Source of the DNA: Sarcocystis neurona
Lineage: Eukaryota > Apicomplexa > Conoidasida > Eucoccidiorida > Sarcocystidae
DNA: 64,000 nt
Assembly (NCBI GenBank): GCA_000727475.1
Contig: KL647292.1
Location: 1,329,186 to 1,393,185, forward strand
Direction of reading: 5' to 3'
The position numbers and the translations under genes are program-made. Below, piece by piece: positions 41,450-53,303 of the stretch; the first letter of the stretch is position 1, and each line of letters opens with the position of its first letter. The notes under the pieces are model-generated. The model was not told the origin of the DNA, ran no database searches, and saw only the letters and a program-made list of their open reading frames with translations.

Positions 41450-44400
41450 ATGGCGCGTCTCACAGCACCTTTCTTTCAAGAAACGTTCTTCTCTTCGTCA
41501 TGGACGAATGCTGCGACCGAAGAGGAGAGGTCTGCTGCAGGTCGCCTGCCTTCGGCAGCAGCAGCAGCAGCGGCAAGCGGAACAGCAGCAGCGGTATGTG
41601 AACCAGTGACAGGGGGTGACCGAGGAGCCGCAGCCGCTGCAGCGGCTGCAGCGGCGTCGAGAGCAGCAGCAGGAGAGGAAGCAGCTACATTCCTTCCACG
41701 TGAACTACTGTGGCGTCGTCTGCTGCAGCAGAAGTTCTCGCTCCGCAGCAGGTGCCACACGCAGAAGGAAGAAGAAAACGAAGTGGCTCTGAATGCGACG
41801 ACGGACGGCTTGTACGCCTCAAGTACTTCAAGTCAGCTCGACCATGGGACTGTTCCCCTCCGTTCTGTTGCAGCAGATACCACCACGGCCGGTGACTTTT
41901 CTGGGGCTGCTGCTGTTTGGTCTGCGCGGTCTTTTGGCACGAGAAAGGGAAGGGCTGCTGCGCCGCGGGCTGTGTCTTTTTCTGCTGCGACAGCAGCGGC
42001 AGGAGCGGCTCTCTCGAAGTCGCCCGATGCAGCAAGGAGCAGCAGCAGAGCAGGTGCCACGTCCGTCCGTAAGGGAAGATCTGCTGCTGCAGATACGCTG
42101 CAGCAAGAGCAGCGACGACCGTCGCGTAGGGGCTGCTCACGTGCCACAGACGAACTTCCTGCTGCTGCAGTTGGAAGAGTGAAGACTTCACGAGGTGATG
42201 AGATGTGCAGGGACAGCAGCAGGATGCGCCCCAGTGCGACGTCTCCGTCTGTTTCTGCTGTTGCTGCCGCTCGTCGCTCTGCGGCTGCTGCTGCTGCGTA
42301 TACTGCTCCACAAAGTGTCGTTGCTGCAGCCGGTAAACCGCGTTCCTCTGTGACAACGGCTGCCGCTGCTGCCCCGTTGTACGTGCGGCTGAAGCGGAAG
42401 CGGGAGGAAGAAGTGCTGCCATTTCTCTGCGTGCTGCCGTCACCGCAGCTGCAGCACCAGGTCAGCAGCAGCAGCAGCAGGCCCGGCGACTCCGCAGGAA
42501 GTAGCAGCGCCAGGGATGATGCAACGAGTCATCCCTCGCATGCGTCTTTGTCTGCGGCCGTCTGTCCTCGCGTGCAGCGTACTGCAGCACAAAGAGGCCA
42601 GTTGCATGCAGGGCTGCAGGAAGAGCAGCAGCAACGCAGGCCGCATATCCTGATTTTCCGACACATAAGCGAACCCCCACGACTGCTGCCGGATCCTCTG
42701 GAGAGCAGCAAAGTCAAATTTGCTGCCGCTTCTGCAGCTCCATCACCACTCGTTGGGCCCGTTCCCCCACCTGCTACAGCCACGGTTGCTGCTGACAGTT
42801 CTGATGTGCCAGCCGCTGCTGGTTCGATCTGTCCTGAGCGTGCTGCTGGACCTGCGGCTGTCCTGCCTTCTGCTGGTGAAAACTGCCCTTCAGCAGCTGC
42901 TTGTTTCATCTCTTCTTCTGACAAGTCGGCTACTCCACGTCCGGCGTCTCGTTGTATCTCTCCTGCTGCTGGTGGCGCCGTGCCTCGTGTGGCTTCTCCA
43001 GCTGCCGCTTCCGCTTCGGCTGCTGCTCCTGCTGCACCCTCGGCCCGTGCTGCAGGCAGGACTTCTTCTCGACGTCCCGTCTTTTCCCCCGTTGTATCTC
43101 CTGCTGCCGACTCTTTGTTGTGTGATACTGCTGCTGCTGGTGGGCGTGATTCTGCTGCTCCTGGTGCCTTCGCGTCGGCTGCTGCTGCTGCGGCCGATTC
43201 TGCTGCTGCGGTGCAGGAGGAGTGCCGCGAGTTGTTGCGCGTGTTTGTAAGGCGAAGCGGAGCTGCGGCTTCAGAACGAAGAGGAGAAGCCGAACAGACA
43301 GAAGAAGAGGAGGAAGGCGAGGGGAAAGAAGCAGTAATGGCCGGACACGAACATGAAGAAGCACTGCTGCAGTCGAAGAGGAGGGGAGCTACAAGTGGCA
43401 GAAGAAAACAAGAAGACGAAAGGAAGAAATGGCACGACAACGAGGCGGCAGGGGCGTCCTGGTGGAGCACGAAGTTCGCAGACATCAACGAGCAGCTGCC
43501 TGAGACAACAGCAACAGCAAGATGCGAAGCAACAGCAGCAAGATACGCAGTTGCAGCAGCAAGGCAGGCAGCAGCAGCAGGGATGCCGACAGCAGCAGCA
43601 GACCGCGCTGCCGGCGCTGCTCCGGGCGACTTGCCGAGCGTCTCCGATGCAGCAGCAGGAGTAGCGGGGACAAGGAGGACAGTAGCAACTGCTGAAGCAA
43701 GACGAAGGAGAGCTGGGGTAGAGGCGAGATATGCAGGTGCAGAAACGGCAGCAGCTTCTGCTGGGGGGAGAGGCGCGTGGCCACCTGACGTTGAAGAAGG
43801 AGAAGAGGAGGGAGAAGGCAGGGGGGGTCGTGAAGGAGCAGCTTATCGTTCGCCTATTTCTCGCTTCTCTGCTGTATGTCGTGGACAGGCTGCAGGTCCT
43901 TCTACGTATGCACCCTCTCCTCCTGCCTTCGCTACTGGTGCTGCCGTTGCTGCTCGCGACGGCGGGCAGCTCTCTTGGCTAGAACAGGGGCAGCAACAGA
44001 GAGGAGAAGGAGATTGCTGGGAAGAGAAACAGCGCGAAGCTGCTGCCCTGGAGCTGCTGTTGCTGCAGCAGCAGCAGCTGCTGCCAAAGTTTTATGTGTT
44101 GCCGTCCGCTCCAGAGAAGCAGCAGCAGCCGCAGCAGCGGACGCCAGGCGCAGCTGCACAGACGCTGCGCGGAGGAGAGAGGAACGCACTGGCAGCAGCA
44201 AGACAGCTGCCGGTGTCCAGCTGGAGCAGCAGGAAGGACAACAGGGAGAGGAATGGCAGCAGCAGTAGCAGCAGGCAACACAGCAGCGGGAGAAGCAGTC
44301 AACAGAGAAGCATGGCTCGCTGTTATCGGCTAGACGACGGCAGGAAAGTGCGAGTGCTTGAAGTTGGGAGGCAGGGGGTCGCGGCGAAGCGGTCGCGAGC

Positions 44401-47281
44401 AGAAGCAGCAGCAGCAGCTGCAGCAGCAGGAGCTGCAGCAGCAGGAGCCGGGCGTGAGGGGCCGGCAGCAGGAGCAGCAGGCGGAGAGCTAAAGCACCTG
44501 CTATCCGCCAAGCAAGAGGAAGGAGAAGAAGCAGCAGCAGCAGCACGAACGGGGGAAGGTGATGGGGAGGCGTGGGGGAGGGGACTGACGACGCACGAGA
44601 AGCGGCGCCGGCAGCAGAGCGCAGGCGCAGCAGAGGCAGCAGGAGAAGTGGAAAAGAAGGGAGAAGGAGCAACAGCGGAGAACGGAACAGCAGCAAGCGA
44701 TGGAGGAGAACTCGTGAAGGCAGAAGCAGAGGAGGAAGAAGACAAAGAAGAAGACTACGAGTATGAATGGTACAGGCTGGACTGCGCGCCCGCAGAGGAA
44801 GGAGAGGTGTACGGAGAGGCAGGAGAAGGTGACGGAGCTTCTGCGTTGGGAAGAGCTGCTGCTTCTGCTGCCTCCGCTGCTGCTGTTGCTGCTGCGGCGC
44901 AAGGAGCAGGTGATGCTGCTGCTGTCGGTCTTATCGAAGTAGACGCCCCAACGCAGCTCTACTGGGAGGCGGCAGCAGCAGACTCGGACGGAGGAAGCGA
45001 CGCTCTGCTGCAGTCGTCCCAGTACTTTCTCGAAGAATTAGGAGATATAGATGATCCGTCCTCAGGTATATATTTACATATATATATATATATTACTCAG
45101 GTTTATACTTATATATATTTACAGGCCACAGCAGCAGTGGCACCTTCTTTGATGTGTTTTTCTCTCTACTTCAGTCGCTATTCTGTTGTCTCTGGCAGAC
45201 GCGCTCTCTCTTTGTCTCTACATATATATATATGGGTCCCCTTGTATAAATGGAGCTCACTCTATACACATGTATGTATCTATGTATGTGCATCTCTGCG
45301 TATACACACCAATATAGGTCTACGTAAATATGGTGACTCTCCCTGTATATACAAATATGCCTGTACGTCTCCATATGTATGTCTCCCTCTCTCTGTGTCC
45401 CTCTCTCTACGTATGTGTATGCCATATATGTATACGTATATAACGTGCCTCCGTATATGTGTATGTGTATCATATATAAATGTGTACCTCTCCGATAGTG
45501 TATGTAGAAAGCAGAACATGTGAGGAGAGGAGAGCGCGTGGCTGTCTTTGTTCGAATGTCCACGCATGCGCCTCTAGAGACGTAGATAAAATAAGAGGCG
45601 GATGTTGAGGAAGAGAATCACGTGGAAAAAGTAACATTTTGTCTGCCAGAAAAAGTGTTCTTCTGAGAATGCTTCTACGTACCGATGCCTCTCCCTGTAG
45701 CACACGTATCTATATATATAATCTATATACACGCAGGTCAACATGAATATATACTCTTCTTGCATATCGCTTTTATACACATACATATATATATATATAT
45801 ATGTGTCGGTATGTGTGGATGGACATACTCATAAATTCATCTGCCTCTGGACGTGCAAATGTTGGTAGATCTGTGTATCCGTTTTTCTCTTGACTTGTAG
45901 AAGTACCTCTTCCTCTGTGTCCTACTACGTCTCTACGTAAGTGTGCTCCTCTATCTCCGCACAGAGGTATGCATAGATACTCGTCAACCAGCCTTCTCTG
46001 TGTATGCACATGCTTCTATTCGCATGCATGTATTTCTCCCCATGAATCTCCAGACATAAATCTGTGAATCTTTGTTTCCGGCTCTCTGTTTCTCGATTTC
46101 TTTGTCCACCCGCCAGTGCCCGTGCCACAAACGACGTGTCTTGATATGGAAGTTCCTCTTACCAAATGTACGGGGCTCTTCACCCCTATGTGTAGGCGTA
46201 GTATGTATATGCGTGTGCTTTTGCGTATATTTGGATATATGGAGATTTGTACATGTCTGCATGTGGTGGGCGCGTCCACATATACGTACGTGTACATATA
46301 GGCGGATGCGCCTGCTCTTACCTGTGCACGTCGGTACGCACATAGTGTGTATATATGTATATATATATAAGTGTATGTCCGTGTGCTTGTGTATGTATCT
46401 TCGTGCGTACATATATACGCGTATGCGTATCCTGGGACATAGGTATTTCAACGGTACGTAGACAAGGACATATCTGTATAGGTGTGCGAGAATACGTGTG
46501 TGTAGGCGCCGGGTTTATGTGTACGCATGTGTAGTGTGGACATGAACGTACATACGCGCATATGTACATATATATACATACGCGCTTACATACGTAGACG
46601 TGTGTATATATATGTGTATACTACTACAAAAACGTAGACCTACATATTCATGTAGCTTCCCTTTATACAATTATGTAGATATGTCCATAGACGGGTACGC
46701 ATACGCCTGTATACATATATATATATATATGTATGCATACAAATATACCTATATATGTGTAGATCAGTAAATACAAATATACGTATATTTGTGTGTAGAT
46801 CAATAGATAGACAAACGTATGCGGACGTCTGCAGAAAGACGTATGTACATACGTCTGCCGTCACCTCGGACCCACACCTCTACACTTGTGTGTACGCAAC
46901 AGCCGCCACCACTTGTGTGTGTGGTATCTATATATATACCACATAATATATTTGTGTACATAGATACATATATATGTATCTATGTCTATGTCTGGATAGG
47001 TGCAAATAGTTAGGCTGTTAAGTAGGCCGTGAATACGTTGTGGTGTGTGTTTTTGTTTGAAAACAGATGATGGAGAAGGCGCAGAAATCGACTACCCGGA
47101 GGGCAGTGAGGCAGAAGAAGAAGAGCCACGTGGACGGTGGAGGAGGTGGAGGAGCAGCAGCTGCTGGGGAGAAGGCGGTGGCACCTTTCACTCGGAAGAT
47201 GAGCACGACATTGACACAGAAGAAGAAGAAGGGGAAGGGGAATATTACGGAAGTGACGAAGAAGATATTGAACCGTTCTAG
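41450..47281 (+). CDS. IWR1: IWR1-family protein (RNA polymerase II nuclear import), two exons
   Basis: IWR1 (human SLC7A6OS) binds assembled RNA polymerase II and carries it into the nucleus. Exon 1 is 41450-45065 (ATG in AAGATGG context), exon 2 is 47067-47281 (TAG). The junction CTCAG|GTATAT ... AAACAG|ATGAT keeps frame. Family features: the N-terminal basic motif YVRLKRKREEEVLPFL at about residue 311, as in the VLRVKRKR start of family members; EYEWYRLD near the end of exon 1; GLIEVDAPTQLYWE; and, across the junction, the acidic DIDDPSS-DDGEGAEIDYPEG, matching the family's DSN.E..NDYPDE signature, followed by an acidic tail ending SDEEDIEPF. Family members have about 300 residues; here about 1,280, through Ala/Ser/Gln insertions and a 310-residue N-terminal extension. 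The start is uncertain because upstream exons are possible. Confidence 0.73.
45066..47066 (+). other. intron of the IWR1-family gene
   Basis: 2,001 bp from GTATAT to AAACAG. It consists of (TA)n, (CA)n and TG-rich spacer plus some unique sequence at 45.5-46.2 kb. Open frames inside it (up to about 155 codons) are microsatellite translation. The intron interrupts the acidic signature near the C-terminus, which is why neither exon alone shows the whole motif. Confidence 0.65.
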
Positions 47282-47515
47282 CTTCTGCGGCTCTCAACCA
47301 AAAGCAGGGGGCTTCGTGTACGTATGTATTTGCTATAAAAGGCGAATTGCGTGCGCCTCACATAAGAAGAAGGAACGCAAGAATATTTCCACGGAAGTGA
47401 ACGAGAAGACATTGCACCGTTCTACCTTTTGCTGCTCTCAGCCAAAAGCAGGGGGCTTCGTGTACATACGTGTTTGCTACAGAAGGCGATATGCCTGCGC
47501 CTCACACGTCAATGT
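47241..47515. repeat. 141-bp tandem duplication across the IWR1 stop codon
   Basis: Copy 1 (47241-47381) begins inside the last coding codons and includes the TAG; copy 2 begins at 47382. Shared blocks include CGTTCTA, CTCTCA(A/G)CCAAAAGCAG plus GGGGCTTCGTGTAC, and GCGCCTCACA. Copy 2 is downstream of the stop, so it forms 3' UTR or spacer, although a plus frame stays open through both copies. Confidence 0.75.
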
Positions 47516-49076
47516 GTGTGTATCCGTCCGAAATCTCGTGCAGAGAAAATGTATTTGCCGGAGGTGTACATCTGCGGAGACGCTTCCGTGAGTCCTCGGA
47601 ACATCCGGTGCGCGTCTCTGTTTGCTCATATATGAGGAGAGGTCCACGCTCGGGGCGTCGTGCACATATATTTCTCTCTGCGAAGGACGTATAAGCTTCG
47701 TCCGACACATGTGGCTATTTACTCATATACGAGGAGGTGCACGCACGGGGCGTCGTCTCGTGTACCCGTTTCTCTCGTTGACGTACGTGTGAACTGCCTG
47801 CAATATTGATATACGTTGTTATGAGATGCGTAAAGGGTGTTGTATGTAGGTAGACATCCGTGCAGCCGCAGTATGACGCAGGTCGTGTACCGTGTCTGTT
47901 GGGTTCACCTGAGGAAAGGGATAGCAGAGCGATCGCCCAGGTCTTGCATGAACTTGCTGTGTAATTTTTTCAACAAGCACGATACGTACTTTTGCGTGTC
48001 AAACTTATTCGTCGACGCGTTCTCTTTAAAGAATTATATGTCCCATTTCCCTTGGAGTCACAGCTGTGACGCCTTATTCGAGGGTGTATATATATGTGTA
48101 CATATGTGTATATATATATGTATACCATATATATATTTATATATACACGCGTTTGTCTCTCTCTATATATATATACACACACAATTTTATATATAAATAT
48201 ACCCGCGTTCCTATGTATATATATATGTGTAGATGTGTGTATATATATATACGTCTATATATATGTGAATGTGTATATGTATATACACGCGTTCCTATGT
48301 ATGTACGCACGTTTAAGATGGTTTTCTTGGGTAAAGCTGCACGCGCAGCCGTGTGATAACGGATGTGCGTTGTGACTACCCCACCGTAGGGTGGGCGCCC
48401 TGTCGGCGTGTGCGTAGAGGGACGCTCACTGCTGCCTCCATACACTGACGGACAGCCATCGGGCTCATGCGTATGTGCGGCATTATTTTTCCGCGTAGAT
48501 TGATGCGCCCACGCAGACACGGCCGCTGTCTGGCGCGACGAAGGAGACCAACATGTTCGCAGCGCTCGTAGCCGTATAGGCAAGGTTCTGCTCCCTTCAT
48601 GCCGAGAAATACGCGCAGAGCCGTATTTGAGTTTGTAGAAAGTTACTGCTGATGCACACGTCCGTAGGCGTGGTGCGTGTGTGTGAACATACCCAGCGAA
48701 AGAAATAGGAGGAGCGAGCGATGAAAAATATATGGATGTAGAAAGTGAATGGAAGAGCTGGGCAGCGTATAACTCTTCCCCCTGGAGGCGCCAAAATGTC
48801 TCCACGTGAAAGGACGGGTGTCTGCCGGTGCAGACCAAAAGTCGCGATTTTGCAGGAGAAGGCGATGGAAAACAAGTTGCAGCATGCCACACTTCTCCTA
48901 GCGACGCTAGCACGTAATGTGAGTGTAAGAGTGGAAACATATGCATGCGTATATGTGTATATTCTTTTCTTGTGTACCGTATGCACACACACATTTCCAC
49001 AGGGATAGACAGGTGTACCGTCAGGCCTCCTGCCGCGGCTGCCGGCTACGGAGCTGTCGCTGTTTTCTTCGGCTAA
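47516..49076. other. spacer with 97-bp repeat and (TA)n
   Basis: CTCATATA(T/C)GAGGAG plus CACGC(T/A)CGGGGCGTCGT recurs at 47625 and 47722 (97-bp spacing). 48.09-48.31 kb is (TA)n/(CA)n. 48.33-48.99 kb is unique sequence with a minus frame open for about 215 codons (for example FHVETFWRLQGEELYAAQLF); it may be an exon but has no start, splice or family evidence. Confidence 0.4.
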
Positions 49077-49442
49077 CGCTGCTACGTGTTCCCGCTGCTG
49101 CTGCGCGCTGACGCTGTGCAGCTGTTTTCGCTCGTTGCCGCATCCTTCGACTCAGCTGCTGTGTTGCTGTTTCCACTGGCTGTTGCTCTTCTTCGCAGAT
49201 CCGACTGGCCCCCGGTGTTATCTCCTGCAGCGTCTGCCGCTGCTACCACTGCTGCTCACGAACGGTGGCCAGTAGTTAGAGTGGTACTTCGGCTTTATTA
49301 TACACTCGACATTGGCAGTCGCTCCTCCTCAGCAGCACCTTCGTTCGCGCTCGTACTGCCTTACTCACGCATGTCTTTGCTTCAGCAATCAATTATGACT
49401 ACCGGAAAACCCAGTTCGTGTACCGACTGCGCATCTGCGTAG
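49077..49442 (+). CDS. Ala/Leu-rich terminal exon candidate
   Basis: Open plus frame ending TAG at 49440-49442, read as AVQLFSLVAASFDSAAVLLF, then RRSDWPPVLSPAASAAATTA and ERWPVVRVVLRLYYTLDIGS. GCT-rich alanine codons with mixed neighbours suggest coding. A TGTGCAG at about 49119-49125 could be the acceptor. No ATG lies at the start of the frame and no family is recognised. Confidence 0.3.
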   Translation, partial: RCYVFPLLLRADAVQLFSLVAASFDSAAVLLFPLAVALLRRSDWPPVLSPAASAAATTAAHERWPVVRVVLRLYYTLDIGSRSSSAAPSFALVLPYSRMSLLQQSIMTTGKPSSCTDCASA

Positions 49443-52400
49443 ATAGTCGTATACCACCGTAGAGTTATATCAACACTTTTCACGGCTGTTACCGTTTTTC
49501 GTACACATCAGCTGGACAGCTGTGTATATGCACATAAATGGATATACGCGCAGTTGCACACCTCAAGCATTTTATGTGGAAACACACCTCATAGCTTGTA
49601 AGGTGACACACAGCTACCGAGATGGAGTTGCGGTGCATATCGTCATACGTATATACATATACGTATACGTGCATTGATACGTGTGCCTCTCCACAACCTA
49701 TATGTCTCCCCGGAGCAACACGCCGTTGCAAAAGTAAGCACCGTGGGACTTTTCGTCCGCCATCTTGAACAGGTGCAGTCTCCTGGAGTTGCGGCTGCTT
49801 GCAAGCAGAGATTTTTAAAGTGTCGAGGAGGCGGGGAAGAAGTGGAGTTCTCAAGTCATCCGTGGTATACGTACACAGGGTTGCAAAGAAGCGGAGAGAC
49901 GGACTGCAGAGGCTGTTGGCGTCACTTTCATCCATACGCTGCATCGCTCTTTCGTACCCGTGCATATTTTCACGTGCGCTCAGATACCTATGCAGACGCT
50001 CGCGTCTGGGTTTATGTTCACACTTCCACGCATACGTGCATTTGTCCACACACGCATCCATCTGTACACAGATAGATTCGTACACACATCCACTAATCGT
50101 TACATTTGTACGTGCGTGTATACCTTCACGACTGTTCCCAAACAAACATATATACGCACACACGTACACGGCTGCACGTGTGCTCAAGCAGCACGTAGAT
50201 CCACGTATACAGTATCAGCGCACAAAAGACAGGCACCTCCTTGTATGGATACATATAGATATATATATATGTATATATACACAAATTCATAAGCACACAT
50301 CACACGCGCTCAAAACCCCTGCGTACAAGTAGACTTACGCGTGAAAGAAATATGGATGTTTATATACATACATGTGTCCACAAATGGATAAGTTGACAGT
50401 TATGTACATGCGCGTACATGTGTGCAAATCTGTAGGTGTTCCCTTCCAATGACAGATGCTGATCCACCCATAACACCGCTGCCCACTTTGTACAGCAGAG
50501 TAGCTCCCTCATACCTATGTAGGACTCAGCAGCATAGTAGTAGCGTCGGTGACCGCAAGAAGATCACGAATACTGCAGGAAGCTGTATGCTTCGGCTGGC
50601 AAGTGCGCGTGCAGCACAAGGTGTCAATCACGCGACTGCGTGGACGTCTCGCACGGAGACTTCCCCTAAAGTCGCGACGTGGACAGCAAGCTCATAGCAG
50701 ACTGTCAACAAAGGACGCGGGACTGTATGCGTTTCCCAGTTTCTCACGCCGAGGGGGCAGGCGAGGACAACGTGTAACGTCTATGGCAGGTGCGGGGCGC
50801 ACAGCTATTAAGTGTTTCTTGTTCCTTCGCAGATGCCCGGATAAATGTTACATTCTAGAACTACAAGCGACAAAGGAAAAGCAGCGAGCCACGGATGTCC
50901 GGTGTGTAGTATCCATTCATATAATCAGGAGTCTTCACACGGCTGCGAGAGCACGTGCACTAGTGATACTGCCGCGAGGACATACATACATTCCAAAATG
51001 ATCGCTGCCGGAGCGTACATATATCTACAGGGATATACATTCGTGTGATTTGACTGCGTGCCCAGATCCTCTAGAGACGGGTGCACAGCAATACGCTCAG
51101 CTTTCCGGTCCTGTTTCAAGTAGTAGCAGCGCAACCACCAGGCAGATTTGATTATGTGTGCACGTGTGTCTGTTCAGCACTCAAATGGCTAAATATCGGC
51201 ATTTCAGATGAAATGGCAGAAGATCCACTGCACACACCCTATACGTGCCGCACATACCTGCGAGTGCAGCCCTTCCGTCTGTTTCTCTATTGTGGACGAG
51301 CGGGGCAACACTTGTCAGTCGTTCCAAGTTGCAGAGCTCGTTGTTGCTGGAGGGACAGAAGGTAGATTCAGGTCCAGAGACGTCCACGCCTGTATCTATT
51401 TTGTGCGTACAGACATATAGGTACACATGCATATACATATATGTGCGTATGTGCGTCTTCGTCTATTTTGAGCGCCCGTACTGATATATACGTAGTTATA
51501 AGCAGAGAGAGATGCGCAGGCACATGGAATTTCATAAAAGCGTGCTGTCTTTCTGCGCACAAGGATGTCTTCTCTAGAGCACGAAGTATTCGTGACTCCC
51601 GTTTTCAGCTGTTTTCCCCTTCTCCTCTGTTTCTTTTCAAATCTATTTTTGGCGTTTGTCTGACCCGCCCCATCACCGCCGTCAGGCAGCCGCCGGTGGA
51701 TGCGGTCGCATGCGGCGGAAACTGGAAGTGTGCAGCGAATTCTCCCTTTTCTTCCTGCTGCAGTTGTTGTCCACCGCGTGTCTTTCTCTTTTTGTGCTTC
51801 CTTCTTTTCGCCAGTCGTTCCCTGGCGAGAGAGATTCTGGGTGACACGCTGCACGGAGTCCCCCGTTTGCAGATGAGCCTGCACACGCGTTCCCGTCGTG
51901 CATGACTCGATACAATGTCGTTCTTTGTTGAGAGTTGAAGAAGGCTTCCGGCCGCCAGTTCCCACCGTCGACTCTCTCTTCGTTTGTTTCGTCCTGTGTT
52001 TATCCATTCAGTCAATATCCTCTCCCCCGCTGGAATTTCCCTCACCCGTGTTTCCCAACGCGTAGGTCATTTCTTGTCCATTGATCTTGCTTGTAATCCT
52101 CACACACACGGCTTGCCGGAGCCTGCGAGTCTCCGGAGGCGCTGCACAGAGGAAGGGAAATTCTCTACGTTCTAAAGGTAGACGTCTTTTCTTCTTTCTG
52201 TGCCTTCTGCTTCAAAGACTCAAACATGCATACGTTCTGCATATGGGAACTCACAGGTCCGCGAAAGGGTGTAAGTGTGTGTATGCAGCCCAGCAAACAG
52301 AGTAACCGCGGTGGCCGATCGGCGGGGCCACACGCACGTGTCTGTTATACTCTCTATATTTGATTTTATGCGTCTGAACCCGAATTTCTCCTACATGTCC

Positions 52401-53265
52401 GTATAAATTTTGGCTCATGAAGAGATCTGCTGAGGCGCACAGCAACGGAGTTGCACGCGAGCAAAGGACACCGCCACCAGCCGGTCTTCTCCCCTCCCTA
52501 CCCTCTTTGTCTGTGTGTGTGCATGAGTGTATATTTTCATGTCGTCGGCATCTGACGGTAAATGTGGGCGAACAGAATTACACTGCGACTCTCTGGATCT
52601 CTCGTCTGCTTGAAGATGCGGTGCAAGCAGCCGTGGGACGCCTCAGGCACCTCCGTTGTGTGAGAACCGCGGCGCGGCAGACGAGGAGACAGAAGGCATC
52701 GCCTCTTTTGACGAAGATAACCAGCAGAAAATATCCCCCCTTTCCAACCTCGTGGGTAGTAAGCCCAATGTCCGTGCAAGAGAATTCTTCGATTTCCTCG
52801 CCAGTCGCCATTTTCTGGGTAGAGAGCCCGTTGTATGCGTGGTCCTTCTAGAAGAGCAAGAGATTCTTGAATTATACTCCCACACATCCGTAGTTCTAGC
52901 GGCATTTGTGCAGTAGTGACGATGCAAGCAGTTCTGATATCTTCTGGAAGGAAGCGCGAGGAACTGTTCGCCAATAAAATATTATCTCTCGTCCGTATAG
53001 AGGGGGAGATAAAGAAGCAGACAAATTCCTCTTTTAAACTCTATACACACGTGCAAATTTGCGTGGGTCACACCACCTGGAGAAGATATGCAGGCATACG
53101 GATGAGCGCCGGAATAGACACATGTATGTATCCATAAACACCTCTGCATATATCTATATGTACAAACTTGGAAATGCGTATAGAGCGGCGTACGTGTGTC
53201 TGTATGATCACGCGACTGTATACGCGTAACGCCGTAAATATTGTAGTTCTCTGAATTTTTCTCTT
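49443..53265. other. mostly unique sequence without a recognised gene
   Basis: Few repeats; CA/TA patches occur at 49.6-50.4 and 51.4 kb. Several 70-230 codon frames are open on both strands (for example minus 49489-50187, plus 52656-52916 reading SFDEDNQQKISPLSNLVGSK) but none shows a family motif. 51.55-52.1 kb is pyrimidine-rich on the plus strand. Confidence 0.35.
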
Positions 53266-53303
53266 CATACTCGAGGAACTGCGGGGAGCAAGAAGAGATT
53301 CGC

